A DNA stretch of 64,000 bases, from positions 543,927 through 607,926 of the forward strand of contig JXTC01000152.1 in assembly GCA_002914845.1 (NCBI GenBank). Direction: 5' to 3'. The notes under the pieces are model-generated. The model had not been told where the DNA came from. It did no database searches and worked only from the letters and a program-made list of their open reading frames with translations. A program made the translations under genes and the position numbers. Source of the stretch: Trema orientale. Its lineage: Eukaryota; Streptophyta; Magnoliopsida; Rosales; Cannabaceae. Shown here piece after piece: positions 12,449 through 24,059 of this stretch. How positions within the stretch are numbered: the stretch's first letter is position 1; the number at the start of each line of letters is the position of its first letter.

Positions 12449-12985
12449 NNNNNNNNNNNNNNNNNNNNNNNNNNNNNNNNNNNNNNNNNNNNNNNNNNNN
12501 NNNNNNNNNNNNNNNNNNNNNNNNNNNNNNNNNNNNNNNNNNNNNNNNNNNNNNNNNNNNNNNNNNNNNNNNNNNNNNNNNNNNNNNNNNNNNNNNNNNN
12601 NNNNNNNNNNNNNNNNNNNNNNNNNNNNNNNNNNNNNNNNNNNNNNNNNNNNNNNNNNNNNNNNNNNNNNNNNNNNNNNNNNNNNNNNNNNNNNNNNNNN
12701 NNNNNNNNNNNNNNNNNNNNNNNNNNNNNNNNNNNNNNNNNNNNNNNNNNNNNNNNNNNNNNNNNNNNNNNNNNNNNNNNNNNNNNNNNNNNNNNNNNNN
12801 NNNNNNNNNNNNNNNNNNNNNNNNNNNNNNNNNNNNNNNNNNNNNNNNNNNNNNNNNNNNNNNNNNNNNNNNNNNNNNNNNNNNNNNNNNNNNNNNNNNN
12901 NNNNNNNNNNNNNNNNNNNNNNNNNNNNNNNNNNNNNNNNNNNNNNNNNNNNNNNNNNNNNNNNNNNNNNNNNNNNNNNNNNNNN
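12449..12985. other. Assembly gap (N run)
   Basis: An uninterrupted run of N. Any reading frame that spans it is an artefact of the gap. Confidence 0.99.
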
Positions 12986-13494
12986 AATCCCACTACAGAA
13001 AGATAAAAACTCAACGCAAGTACAACATTATACATAACTAAAGAATCCTTTCTAGAAATTCCTTTGCCCAAATCAGATACGCCCTTCTAAGTTCTGCTCG
13101 TCCCTCTTGGCAGAACATTATAAACGCCACTCGAAGCATTTGTTCTACAGCCCATTTGCCCTTTGAGTAAACAAGATTTAGTATTTGGATGTGAGGATGG
13201 AGGTGAAGGCCGAATGGACAAATGGGGTTTTGCTACTGTTGGGCGATGTTTGGGAGCTAGGAAATAAAGGAAAAAAACGATGGAGAATGGACCCCTGGAT
13301 GGACATTCTTGGGACTTGAGAGTTGAGATATCAAAGTTTGAGCAAAAATGGTAATGGCTCCTTTTCTTTAATTAAATAAGAATGGACCCTTGGATTTACA
13401 TGGCAAATGAAACACGTGTACTAGCCAAAAGAGAGCATATGGCCCGTGCTATGGTCTGGGTTGAAAAATGCTTGAGATAGATAACATCCCTCTT
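12986..13494. other. Spacer after the assembly gap
   Basis: Mixed-composition DNA with no recognisable coding exon, RNA gene or element terminus. Confidence 0.4.
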
Positions 13495-13586
13495 TCTAAA
13501 TCCTTCCATAAGGGGAATGATTGGTTTTGGTGGGCCTAATTCTGAATCCTTCCATAAGGGGAATGATTGGTTTTGGTGGGCCTAAA
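13495..13586. repeat. Two-copy tandem repeat, 46-bp period
   Basis: The unit beginning TCTAAATCCTTCCATAAGG is followed directly by a near-identical copy at 13541 (one clear mismatch, A to G, in the fourth base). Confidence 0.85.
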
Positions 13587-13706
13587 GGAGGGATTTTTTT
13601 TTTCCCTATTATGAAATTTATACATAAATAGATATAATTAGGATTAAAACTCCTTTATTTCCACACATTCACATACTCTAAAATATCCTAGACCAATAGA
13701 GCTAGT

Positions 13707-13787
13707 CTTAATTGGCTAAAAAGAGGCCTAAACCTTAATTGGCTAAAAAGAGGCCTAAACCTTAATTGGCTAAAAAGAGGCCTAATC
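13707..13787. repeat. Three-copy tandem repeat, 27-bp period
   Basis: The word GGCTAAAAAGAGGCCTAA occurs at 13714, 13741 and 13768, giving three nearly identical 27-base units. Confidence 0.9.
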
Positions 13788-14139
13788 CTTATCTCTCTCT
13801 TCTCATTCTTTCTTATCAAACAATAAATTTGGCCTCTTCCTCCACCCTTCTCCATCTCTCTTACCAAACATAGACTAAAGTTTTCCTACCAAACATAGCC
13901 TAAAGTTTTGGACTTTTTGACAAAGTTGGATATTATGACCTTTTCGTGACTCTTCTAGTATGCAAAATGTATGGTGCTTACTGGTTCTTCAAGCTATCAT
14001 TATCAGTTTAGAACTTACTTATGCAAGCAAACAAGGGTTTCTATCAGTTTTACATATAAAAAACTAAAAGAATTACAAAAATACGGAACTCAGACTTTTT
14101 ACAAATTTTCGTATAGTTTTTATTAGAAAAATATTACTT

Positions 14140-15053
14140 TTTAAAAAATATTTAAAAAATACAATTTTTTAAAATAGTTACTGATTACCGGTTTTTGGAA
14201 ATTTGTTACTGGTTACTAATTACTAGTTATATACCAGTTATAAATATCTTTGATTACTAGTTACCAGTTTCCAGAAACTGGTTACCAGAAGCTAGTTACT
14301 ATTTTTAAAAATGGTATTTTTCTAAATAGTTTTTAAAAAATAGTATTTATCTAATAAAAACTGTACCGCACCTTAAACAAACTTAAACCACCGTATTTTT
14401 CAAATTTTTTTCTAAATTATCATATAATGTCTAATTTCTCCCACAAACAAACCCATTGATTAATTAGCCATATAAGGGACCTGCATGCAACTATTAAGGG
14501 TTTCTTAGACTTTTACCTTTAAAAATTAAAACAATTACACATATACGGTATAAGAAAAGAATTAAATTTTCATACCACTTGGAATTGGCATTTTTGAAAA
14601 AAAAGTGATAAGTCAAGAGTACGGTGGCAATTTCGTAAATAAAGCCATCTCCGTTTTAGAAATAGTCTATATGTTAAAAGCATGAAACAACTCAAAAACT
14701 TTAAATTGGCGCATAGGTAAGTGCCTTTTCTCTTGATGTGCATAGTTCAAATCTAGTAAACTTTCTTTTTCTTTTATTTTTATCTTTTTTATATTTTAGC
14801 TTTTCCTTTCTTTTACTTATTTTTATTTCTTTTTCTTTTTTTTCCCTGTTAATTCATTTTTTCTTTTTTTTTACCTTTCATTCATTTTTATAATTTTGTT
14901 TTTTTAGTAAAACTTTCTTTTTCTTTTTTTTTTTTATCTTTTTAATATTTTAGCTTTTCCTTTCTTTTACTTATTTTTTTTCTTTTTTTTTGTTAATTCA
15001 TTTTTTCTTTTTTTTTTTTCCTTTAATTCATTTTTATAATTTTTTTAGGATAT
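14140..15053. repeat. Low-complexity DNA with a 150-bp polypyrimidine duplication
   Basis: The stretch 14755-14904 (AGTAAACTTTC then T/C-rich sequence with TTTTAGCTTTTCC) is repeated at 14905-15053 with small indels. The T-rich strand is the plus strand. Before it, 14180-14300 already shows scattered GGTTACTAGTTACC-like words that become regular further right. No coding sequence is present. Confidence 0.7.
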
Positions 15054-15093
15054 AATAATTTTTTATACAAATTGAGAAACTATTAAAAAATGA

Positions 15094-16530
15094 GTACTTG
15101 GTAATTTATAGTAATCATTTTTGTAACCAACCTGGTTATTGATAACTAATTACTAAATTTGGTTACAAGATACCAGTTTCCCTTTATACTTATTATATAT
15201 ATTGTGATTTTTAACTAGATTTAACTAATATGGTTACTAGTTACTAATTTAGTTATCGATAACCAGTTATAAGACTAGTTCCCGTTAACTATTTTAATTA
15301 TTGGTTACCAGTTACCAATTACCAATTTGGTTAATAGTTTCTGGTTACAGCTTTGATTACTAGTTCTTAATTACCACTATTATTTTGCTTACTAGTTTCT
15401 AATTTTTGGTTACAACTACCAATTTGGTTACTAGTTTATGGTTACCATTTTGGTTACTAGTTTATGGTTACCATTTTGGTGACTAATTACCATCCTAGAT
15501 ACTAGTCTATGATTTTTTGTTACCACTACCAAATTGGAAATAAATTCTAGTTAGTAATCACTTTTTGTAACTGATCTAGTTACTGGTAACCAGTTTCCAA
15601 ATTTGGTTTATAAATATCCCATATACTGGTTATCGGTTTCCCTTGATACTTATTACAGGTATTGTAATTAGTAATTAAATTTAACCAATATGGTTATTAG
15701 TTACTAATTTGGTTATCGATTACCAGTTATAAGACTAGTTCCTGTTAACCATTTTAATTACTAGTTACTAATTACCAATTTAGTTACTGGTTTCTGGTTA
15801 CTATTTTGGTTACTGGTTTCTAGTTTCTAGTTTCCAGTTTCTAGTTACCACATTCATTTTGGTTACTAGTTTCTGATTTTTTGTTACAACTACTAATTTT
15901 GTTACTAATTTATGGTTACCATTTTGGTTCATGATTACCACCCTAGATATTAGTCTATGATTTCCTGTTACTACTACTAATTTGGAAATGATTTCTAGTT
16001 AGTAATCACCTTTTGTAACCAATATGGTTACTAGTACCAGTAACCAAATTTGGTTACAAGATACCTTAAATATTGGTTATCGGTTTCCCTTGATTCTTAT
16101 TATATAAATTGTAATTGGTAACTAGATTTAACCAATGTAGTTACTAATTTAGTTATCGACTACCAATTACAGGACTAGTTCCCATTAAGTATTTTGATTA
16201 TTGGTTACTAGTTACTAATTATCAATTTGGTTATTGGTTTTTGGTTACTCTTTTGTTACTGGTTCCTAGTTTTTAGTTTCTAGTTACCACATTATTTTTT
16301 GTTACAACAATCAATTTAGTTATTAGTTTCTGGTTACCATTTTGATTATTGATTATCATCCTAGATACTAGTCTATGATTTCTTGTTACCACTATAAATT
16401 TGGAAATAATTTCTGGTTACCACCACTAGTTGGTTACTAGAATCTTATTTTTATTACCATGACCAACTTTATTACCAGTTTCTTTAGTTCTTAGTTTATT
16501 TGGTTATTAATTATCAATCACACCAATTCA
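15094..16530. repeat. Nested satellite-like repeat, ~440-460 bp higher-order unit
   Basis: The region is built from degenerate short words such as GGTTACTAGTT and TTCTGGTTACCA. These are arranged in three diverged higher-order copies. The anchor GTAATCA recurs at 15111, 15554 and 16002. GACTAGTTCC (with variants) recurs at 15273, 15733 and 16173. A CCTAGATACTAGTCTATGA-like word recurs near 15493, 15942 and 16359. A fourth copy begins near 16390 and fades out. No reading frame or transposon terminus is associated with it. Confidence 0.8.
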
Positions 16531-17677
16531 ATTTGGTTACTTATTCAACATGAAAATATTTAACAAAAATAACATTAAAAAAAAGTTATTATTCAAGAAT
16601 AGGGTGGACATATATTGGTGTAATAAGGTCCTTCAATTTCATTAGTGATTCGAGAAAAAGAAAAATTGAGAAAATTCACAAAGATAAAGAAGTCGGTGAG
16701 AGGAAATTTAGAAGAATGATTATTAACTATACTATCACCATCTAAAAAGAGGGGGCAAACTATTTCCTAAATCTAATTTTTGGAATACTAGAAAATAAAA
16801 AATAATATTTGAATGAAAATAAATTAATCCTTTTGATTTGGATAATTGTTTTTTATTCTATTAGAATAATCCCTTCTACGGCAACAAAATTTCATAACTC
16901 AAATTAAAAACTAAAATTCATAATGAAGAAGGAAAACTCTAGTACCACCCTTAACGCTTGATCCATTTTTTGAGTTTATAATTTGATTCCACATTCATGT
17001 ATTTCTACCCATGTGATAAAATCATGAAATTATTATTATTATCATAAGATACCAACCTAAAAAAGAGGAATCAAATATAGATTTTTATTAAAATAATTGC
17101 AGACCCAAAAATCCAAAAAATAAATTGAAAAGCAAAAAATTGAAATTGAAAAATTCTAGCCCATTAATAAAATGCTTCAATACATAAAACCAACAACTAT
17201 ACTACAAATTCATAGAATTTTGGAGAGGATCTCAACCTCGGATTTGACCCAGGAGATGATCTTACACTCGATCACAGTGGAGGTAAGGAACATCGAGGTA
17301 GATCCCGAAGAAGACGATGACGACGACACTGGGTTTGCGGGTCCTCCGCAGAGACTTACTTTCGTTGCCGTTGATTCAATTTGGCAGTGGGTTTGAGTCT
17401 CTAAGAAACCTCATGTCTGAACAAGAGAGGAAGAAGGGGAATATTAGATATAAAAGTGGTATTTTTCTAATAAACACGGTATAAAAAATCATTTAAAATG
17501 GATACCGTATATTTGATATTAATTAATTGATTGCTCTAGTTTTCCCAACTATTTATCACTAATAAACCCAGTAACGAGGATTTGGGGCTCATGGTTGGTC
17601 AATCTAGCCCAAAGAGAAAATTTTGGGTCAAGCCATAATATTTATCAATAGCTACTTCTTGCTTTTGAATCATACCA
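16531..17677. other. AT-rich spacer with a possible gene fragment
   Basis: This is mostly AT-rich. A short higher-GC patch at 17215-17397 reads, on the plus strand, as an acidic peptide (VEVRNIEVDPEEDDDDD then GFAGPPQRLTF) ending in a stop. It looks exon-like but I do not recognise it and see no convincing splice partners. It could be a captured or decayed fragment. Confidence 0.3.
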
Positions 17678-18371
17678 TAGGGCCACGTTTGGAATGCCGG
17701 ATAAGGATGAGATTGGATTGGATTAAATTAATCACATATTTGGTGCATGTATATGAGAGAGATTGGATTGGATTAAAATAATTTACTCCAAAAATAATCC
17801 CCTTAGAAAGAGATAATCTTATCCTCTTAAGAATTTGGGATTGGAAGGGATTATGAATTTGATAAAAAATAATAGAATGTTTTTGAAGTAGTAATAAATG
17901 GTACTTTCGAAATTAACTTTTAAAAGTGGTAAAACCAGAAATGGTATTTTTCAAAATATTTTTTTATAAGTCGTATTTTTGCAAATAATTTTAAAAAAAA
18001 TGTCATTTTCCAACAATAAGTTTTAAAAGTGGTAATTTTCAAAATATTTTTTTAGAAGTTGTACTTTTCAAAATATTTTTTTTAAAAAAGTGGTATTTTA
18101 GAAATAAGTTTTTAAAAATGATATTTTTACAAATTAATTTCTAAAAATAGGACATTTCTAAATTAATTTTTAAAAGTGGTATTTTTCTAAATAATCAAAC
18201 CTTAAAATTCGTTATTTACCTAAAACTATAAAACACACATATCCTAACAAAAAGTAGCACACCAAACATAGAATAGGATTGGACTATAATTCCATCTTAT
18301 CCTATCCTAACAAATCCTTTAAAATAGTCCAATCCTATCCTATCCTATCCTGCATACCAAACGAAGCCTAG
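17678..18371. mobile_element. Inverted-repeat element (MITE-like)
   Basis: The left end GGCCACGTTTGGAATGC and the reverse complement of the right end GGCTTCGTTTGGTATGC match imperfectly. Both continue into GGATAAGGAT / GGATAGGAT words. The ends are bordered by TAG on each side (17678-17680 and 18369-18371), a possible 3-bp duplication. Inside, about 17890-18190 is a degenerate array of a TTTTAAAAGTGGTATTTTTC-like unit. No transposase is present, and the superfamily is uncertain. Confidence 0.55.
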
Positions 18372-18448
18372 ATGTGTTATTGAAGACGCATAAATCTACA
18401 ATCAAATTTGTTAGACTTTAACTGAAAATACACAAAGAAAAAATAAGG

Positions 18449-18805
18449 GCCCCGTTTGGTTCACCCATTCAAATGGGTGTATTTAAATGGAAATTCTAGA
18501 ATGGGTTATAATTGGAATGGGAGACATTTGAATGGAAAAATATTAGAATCTGTTATAATTAGAATGGGAATATTGGAATGGACCATTCAAAAACACCTTC
18601 TCTCCTCCATTCTCATCCAAGACACAAAAATCCATTCAAATAGTTGATGTGACTGATGAACCATTTGAATAGAAAAACTGAATTGTTGAAACAAAAACCC
18701 ATTCTAAAAGACCATTTGAATGGAAAAATTAGAGTTGTTGAAACAAACACCCATTCAAATGAATTTTCCATTCCAATTGAATGGAATGGTTGAAACAAAC
18801 GGGGC
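18449..18805. mobile_element. Inverted-repeat element (MITE-like), 357 bp
   Basis: The left end GCCCCGTTTGGTTCACCCATT pairs with the reverse complement of the right end GCCCCGTTTGTTTCAACCATT. The interior is made of AAATGG and CCATTC words in both orientations, so the whole element can fold. No unambiguous target duplication was found. Confidence 0.65.
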
Positions 18806-19800
18806 AAAGATTATTGGAAATTGGAACATTTATATTAACGTCAGGTGTAAAACCAATCAAGTTTGCAATAATATTATTATAGGCTAGGTTTGGCCAGTTC
18901 CTCCATTGTCAAGTTAACTTGGCCCAATAAAAACTGAGGCCAACTCTACTTGCAATTCTGGATATTTTTATGTAATTTTAGTCTGAAGCAATAGTTAGAA
19001 GTGTCATCATAGAGGTAAGGGTATGATATGAAAATAGAAGAAAGGTCCCCTACTTGATATGATGTAGGGCCTCAATTTTCTATACGATACGACGATACAA
19101 TTTGAAAATGACACAAAATAAACGAGATCGGGTGATCTATTTAATTTTCGCATTAATTTTCGGTTGACATGAGTAATACAAATAATAAACGAGTATATTT
19201 CGGGTCAACCCACTTAATCTGAAAATAACCCATGTAACATGTTTAATTAAACGGGTCGTTTTCGTGTCGTGTTAACACAATACAAATATGACGCATTTAT
19301 TAAAATTTTAATATTTTAAATATTATTTTAATTGATTATAAATATAATTACATATATTTAGTTGAATTAATTAATGCATAATCGTGTTAAATTTAAGTAA
19401 TTATTATGTCAAATAAATCATAATATAATACATGACATATTTATTAAACGAATTACACGTGTTATATACATATTTATGGACATCCGTGATTATTCGAACT
19501 GAGAAAAAGGAAAACTATTTGAATGGAGAAATTTATTTTAAAGAGTTCCAAAAATCGGCCATTTTATTACCCCATAAAAGTATAATTAAGAATAAAAGAA
19601 CAGGAAAATAATCAAGATATTGTATTAAGAAAAAAGAAAAACAAATATTGTGTACGTTGGGCTGCACGTGTGAGGTGTCCAATTTAAGTCGTTTGTGAGA
19701 GAACACGCGCGAACTAGGAGTAGTTGAAAACACTCGCGATTCGCGAATAAGGGAGCAAATATAAAATTATAAATTTACCTATTTTCCTAACCGGGAATGG
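18806..19800. other. Spacer with remnant of a GTCGTGT-rich repeat
   Basis: Around 19080-19480 words such as ACGGGTCG, TCGTGTCGTGTTAAC and CCCATGTAAC resemble the interior of the hAT MITE at 24071-24796, but no paired ends are visible. The right end leads into the Elongin-C promoter, with TATATATA near 19813. Confidence 0.35.
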
Positions 19801-19901
19801 GGTTACATATTTATATATATAAAAAAAAAGGGGAAAATTAACTTTATTGTTACTTGGCAGGCAGAGCGACTTTTGGTTGATTTGGGTGCAAAGAAGAGAA
19901 G

Positions 19902-20415
19902 ATGAGGAAGGAAGACACGGTGAAGCTGATCAGCGCCGAGGGTTTTGAATTCGTCGTCCACAAAGACGCCGCCATGGTTTCTCAGACCATTCGAAACATG
20001 CTCACCTCTCCTGGTAAATATATTTTCATATATGTACATATTTTTGAAGAATTATTTGAGGAAGGATACGAATTCAGGGTTTTAGGGTTTGAGAGAGGTC
20101 TGATTTTGGATTTGGATTGGATTGGTAGGAAGTTTCGCCGAAACGCAACATGGGGAGGTGACATTCCCTGAGATCAGCACCACTATTCTTGAGAAGATCT
20201 GCAAGTATTTCTATTGGAACCTTCAATTTGCCAGGTTCTTTTATTTCTTCTCTCTCTCTCTTTCTCTCTCTCTTTTAATTAATTTTTGGGTCCACCCCAC
20301 CCAAATTTGATATATACAAGTTTGACATATACTTCATTAAACACCTATTTAGGATATTGTTGTCCAATTACAGATTAACAGGTCTCATTTCTGTATTACT
20401 TTGCTTTGGAGGTGA

Positions 20416-20452
<37 letters not shown>

Positions 20453-21363
20453 GATGTTAATAGAACTTCCATGCTTGCAACGGTTTTAAACTGTGATATC
20501 AAATACAATAGTAGTTAAGGGCGAGGATTTTGAAGGAATGTTTAGAGATTGGAGATATTTCAAAATTTGTTCTACCCTGAGGATGTGTTCACCAGAACAT
20601 AGTAGAAACGATACTCATTGAGGATTTCGGTCTCTTAAATGCTATACTTTCTATTCCTTTGATACAGATAGGACAGCATTTGGGTGTTTGGTTTCTGATA
20701 TCTGGAAGTCGTCTATCGCTGATTATGTTGTTGTTGGACCTGACTTTCTTGTGCTTTTCTTTTTGTGTGTGTGTTCTCAATATTCAAAGTACGAGTTCTA
20801 TGGGAACTGTCTTGGTATCCCTCTCTCTCTCTCTCTATGTCTCGATGCGTGTGTTTCTCAAATACCCTCTTCACCTCCTCTTTCCTGTTGTAGATAAATT
20901 AACTAAGACCATGTTTGCTAATTCATAATGGAATGTAATGCGAAGGAGAATAAGGGAATTGTTTCCCTTTCTCATCCATTCATGTGTCTTTTATTTACAC
21001 ATTTAGGAAACAGATTTTGGTTTATCCTTAAATTGGGAACCTTTTCCCTTCATGATATATATATATATAAATTTTATTGCGGATTAGTAAACATGCCCTA
21101 AAAGGAATAGATGAAGATTTTTGCCTGCTTCACTGGTCTTTTAGAAACTTTGTGGATGGAAATGTAACTGATTTTTTGGGGGAATTTGACAGTTGAGGGT
21201 TTCATTTGCTTATTTCCTTTCCTTCATTTTCTTTTATCTGCTCTTCTCTCCTGTAATTGACTTGAAATGTTGCTCTTCTGTCAGCGGGAAAGAGACTGAG
21301 TTTCACATTGAACCTGAATTGACTTTAGAGTTGATGATGGCAGCTAATTACCTTCACACTTAG
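19902..21363 (+). CDS. ELC: Elongin-C, three exons, 98 residues
   Basis: Exons are 19902-20013, 20129-20234 and 21285-21363. They join in frame (phases 1 and 2) to give 98 residues ending AANYLHT, the expected length for plant Elongin-C. All donors are GT and all acceptors AG. The product has the Skp1/BTB fold: N-terminal VKLISAEGFEF strand, HKDAAMVSQTIRNML helix, GEVTFPEIST loop, LEKICKYFYW and the C-terminal ELMMAANYL helix. Elongin-C links Elongin-A or BC-box proteins to cullin ubiquitin ligases and to transcription elongation. No residue of the fold appears lost, so the gene looks functional. A TATA-like box lies near 19813, about 90 bases upstream. Confidence 0.93.
20419..20452. repeat. 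ATT microsatellite in Elongin-C intron 2
   Basis: A run of ATT units lies within the second intron of the Elongin-C gene. The same intron also holds CT-rich runs near 20250 and 20820. Confidence 0.85.
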
Positions 21364-22784
21364 TATATTATCCCCTTCCAGCCTCTTGGGACACTGTCCT
21401 TTCTGTCATTGTAAGACAAGTTCAATAATCCTTGCTTATATGCAGTTTGTTTGGTCGTAGTTTGTTTAACTTGATTTTTTTTTCCTCTTATCTGCCAGGG
21501 ATGTTTGAGGACAAGTTCGTGGCTTGAGAAGGCTCGAGATCATAAGAATTGTATATTGTTATTTTAAGTACTGTAATTTAGTCCTAGATTGCAATTTAGT
21601 CTAGTGTATAATGATACATTTGATTGCTACTCTTGGGACAGTGTGAGACTGCAAACTGATATGGTCATGTTCCTTGCAATTGTTAAGACCATGTAAAACT
21701 GTTTTTAATCAAAATATATGCAGGGATGCTTTGAATGACTCTCACAAACCTTATGGCACAGAGAACCTGCTTACTGTAAATTATAAGAATTTGGAATAGC
21801 AAGCTGTGATTGAAAAGGTGCAACCTGGTTAAACGGAAAATTGGAAACCTTTGTATAGAAACAAGAAAAAAGGAAAAAGAGAGAGAAGAGTGAGTGAAAT
21901 GTTTGATAGCAATGACCAGAAGTCAATAACTATTAAAATTAGTATCTTCAGCTAGAAAACATGGTGTTTGTTTGAAATCTACTTGTCGTTTTTTCTAGAG
22001 GTTTATTTGTTTATGACAAAGAACTTGTTATTTCTCTTGTAAATTCTTCTGTCGTTTAGCCGTAAAACATACATCCATTTTTGCTTTCCATTTTGGTGTC
22101 GTTAAAATCAAAATTACTATCTGTCGTTTTCTATGTTTTTTAAAACATGTAGTTTATGAGTAGAGGAATAGACACATTAGAATTAGTAATTGTAGCTATG
22201 GTGCTCGTTCGAAAATGACATGCCAAACTTTTAGAGGTTGATTTGGTTATCCTTATGGGAAAAGAAACTTGTCGTTTGTCCTGTACCCCAAAGCCATACG
22301 TCTTTTTTGCTTTCCATTTTGCTGTCGTTCAAGTCAAAAACATCACTGTTATTTTTGGAAAAGTCCTCGGTACGCCAGACCACTTTTGGCGTATGAATAC
22401 ACACCCTAATCTAAGGGTGGACATTGTATCTAATTCTGATCCGAAGGCTGTTATTAATTCGTTTAACTTTCTTTTTATTTTTTTCCTGTGAACAGGCAAC
22501 CAGACAAACCTGTAAATGGGCCCACATGCCAGAGTCTGAAAAGTAGAATGGGCCCGGATTAATCGGCTTTACTCCGGTCCTTGAATTAATCCCATTGTTA
22601 CAATTTAGTCCTCCTTTCTCCTTTCTCGGACCCGAAATTAGACAAACAGAACAACAAAAAATTAACTCCGAGCACCATAGAATAATCTTTACATTTTTTT
22701 TTTCCCTCTCTGTTTCATGTTCAGTTTAGCTCTGATTTAGGGTTCCAAACCTTCCATTTCACCTTTTACTCTCTCTCCTCAGTG
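21364..22784. other. Elongin-C 3' flank with a diverged duplication
   Basis: After the Elongin-C stop there is non-coding DNA. About 21985-22130 and 22225-22350 are diverged copies sharing TTTAGAGGTTGATTTG-like, CATACGTC-like and TTTTTGCTTTCCATTTTG words, a direct duplication spaced about 230-240 bases. Confidence 0.5.
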
Positions 22785-22886
22785 ATGGCCGACGCCAAGC
22801 CTCTCACTCCGCCATCCACAGCTTCTCATGCCGACACCAACGGCGAGAATCTCGACCCTGCGGAATCTCTCTTCTCCGATATCTAA
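22785..22886 (+). pseudogene. Short GC-rich first-exon-like fragment
   Basis: A 33-codon frame starts MADAKPLTPPSTASHADTNG and stops at TAA. Downstream GGGCCTCCTCCTAATTTC reads on as if a stop had interrupted a longer Pro-rich N terminus. It is preceded by a pyrimidine-rich leader. I do not recognise the protein. It may be a truncated first exon in a cluster of unrelated exon fragments (22785-26700), or a very small unrecognised gene. Confidence 0.35.
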
Positions 22887-24059
22887 GGGCCTCCTCCTAA
22901 TTTCACCTCTCATACTTCTTTCTAGGTTTTCTTCTCTTTATTTTTCGTTTGAATTTAGGGTGCTTTTGTTTTTTGACACACAGAATCGATTGTACATATA
23001 ATTCGATTTGATGTCTACAATTCCTTTTATTTATTTCTTGTTTATTTTTTTTAATGCCTACTCTCGTATGAGGTCTCACTTCATTGCTAATATAATGTCC
23101 TAGAAGCATCTGCAGTAATCCTGAAGCACTTTTGCTTGTTTTTCTAGTAAAGTATTGATTATAACAACCAAAAAGTAATAATGGGTTTGATTTTCTGGAG
23201 TCTGATATGATTTGTTTCTGGTGCTATTCAGACAAAACTTTCCCATCAAATAAGAAATTTTATTTAGTTTGTTACTAGTGTTTTTAGTGCAGTTTGTTGA
23301 AACTGAGGATGAGGATGCTCTGTTAGAATAGTTTAATTATATGATGAGGATGCTCTGTTAGAATAATTATATGGCAATCAGATTCAGTATAGTTTATGCA
23401 CAATGGTCTAAGAAATTAGCACATAGATCCATTTAGTCGCAGAACACTACAGTAACCTGAATTCCTTCTTTGTTGTTAATTGGTGTGGTTGATTTTTTTA
23501 TCACTTTAGCTTTGAATTTGCTCTTGCACTGATGGATATCTTGCATGTCCTAGCTAGGATGTCTATTTTCATATGACCAATTCTGGAGACCTCCGCCAAT
23601 GAAGGTTACATCAATGGTTTGTCTGCATTTATTTTCTTGCTTAGTTACCGCTTTTTATTGAAGAACTGGATTTGATTTTTAAACCATTTGGAGCTTACCT
23701 TGTAATAACCTCTATTGGATTCATGCGTATATGTATTCTTTCTAGTCTTTTAGAAGTAGTGATCAATCCAAGGTAATAAGTCTAGTAATGCACATTACCA
23801 AACAATTGTTTTATGTCCTTATTTAATAAGGAGATGAATTTGGTACACAACTTAATTTTGTAAGAAGTTGCAAATTGTCGTGTTTTGCATATTGGGTTTG
23901 GTACACAAGGCTTTCTCTCTTTAGATTATGCTCTTTTATCTGATAGACTGGTGCCAAATTACCAATAATCGTGCCGCTTTACTTTCATCTAATGTCGATC
24001 ATAAGATTTAGGAGTTCTTTAATGGATCCTTTATGTAATGGCAAAACCTTTCCTTTTAG
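22887..24059. other. Non-coding stretch between gene fragments
   Basis: No exon is clearly recognisable. A 35-base direct repeat (GATGAGGATGCTCTGTTAGA) occurs at 23308 and 23343. The first copy follows an acceptor-like TTTTTAGTGCAG and reads FVETEDEDALLE, so it may be another exon scrap. Confidence 0.35.

Noticed and set aside
12329..13071. Long open frames on both strands
   Set aside because: They cross the run of N and exist only because unknown bases cannot encode a stop.
13495..13787. CRISPR-like array
   Set aside because: Copies are directly adjacent with no unique spacers, and this is plant nuclear DNA; they are simple tandem repeats.
14180..16530. Centromeric satellite
   Set aside because: Only about three diverged copies occur next to ordinary genes. 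A centromere would need long homogeneous arrays.
17172..17396. Complete small gene
   Set aside because: The acidic peptide looks exon-like but has no leader, no recognised domain and no splice partners, so it is listed only as a possible fragment.
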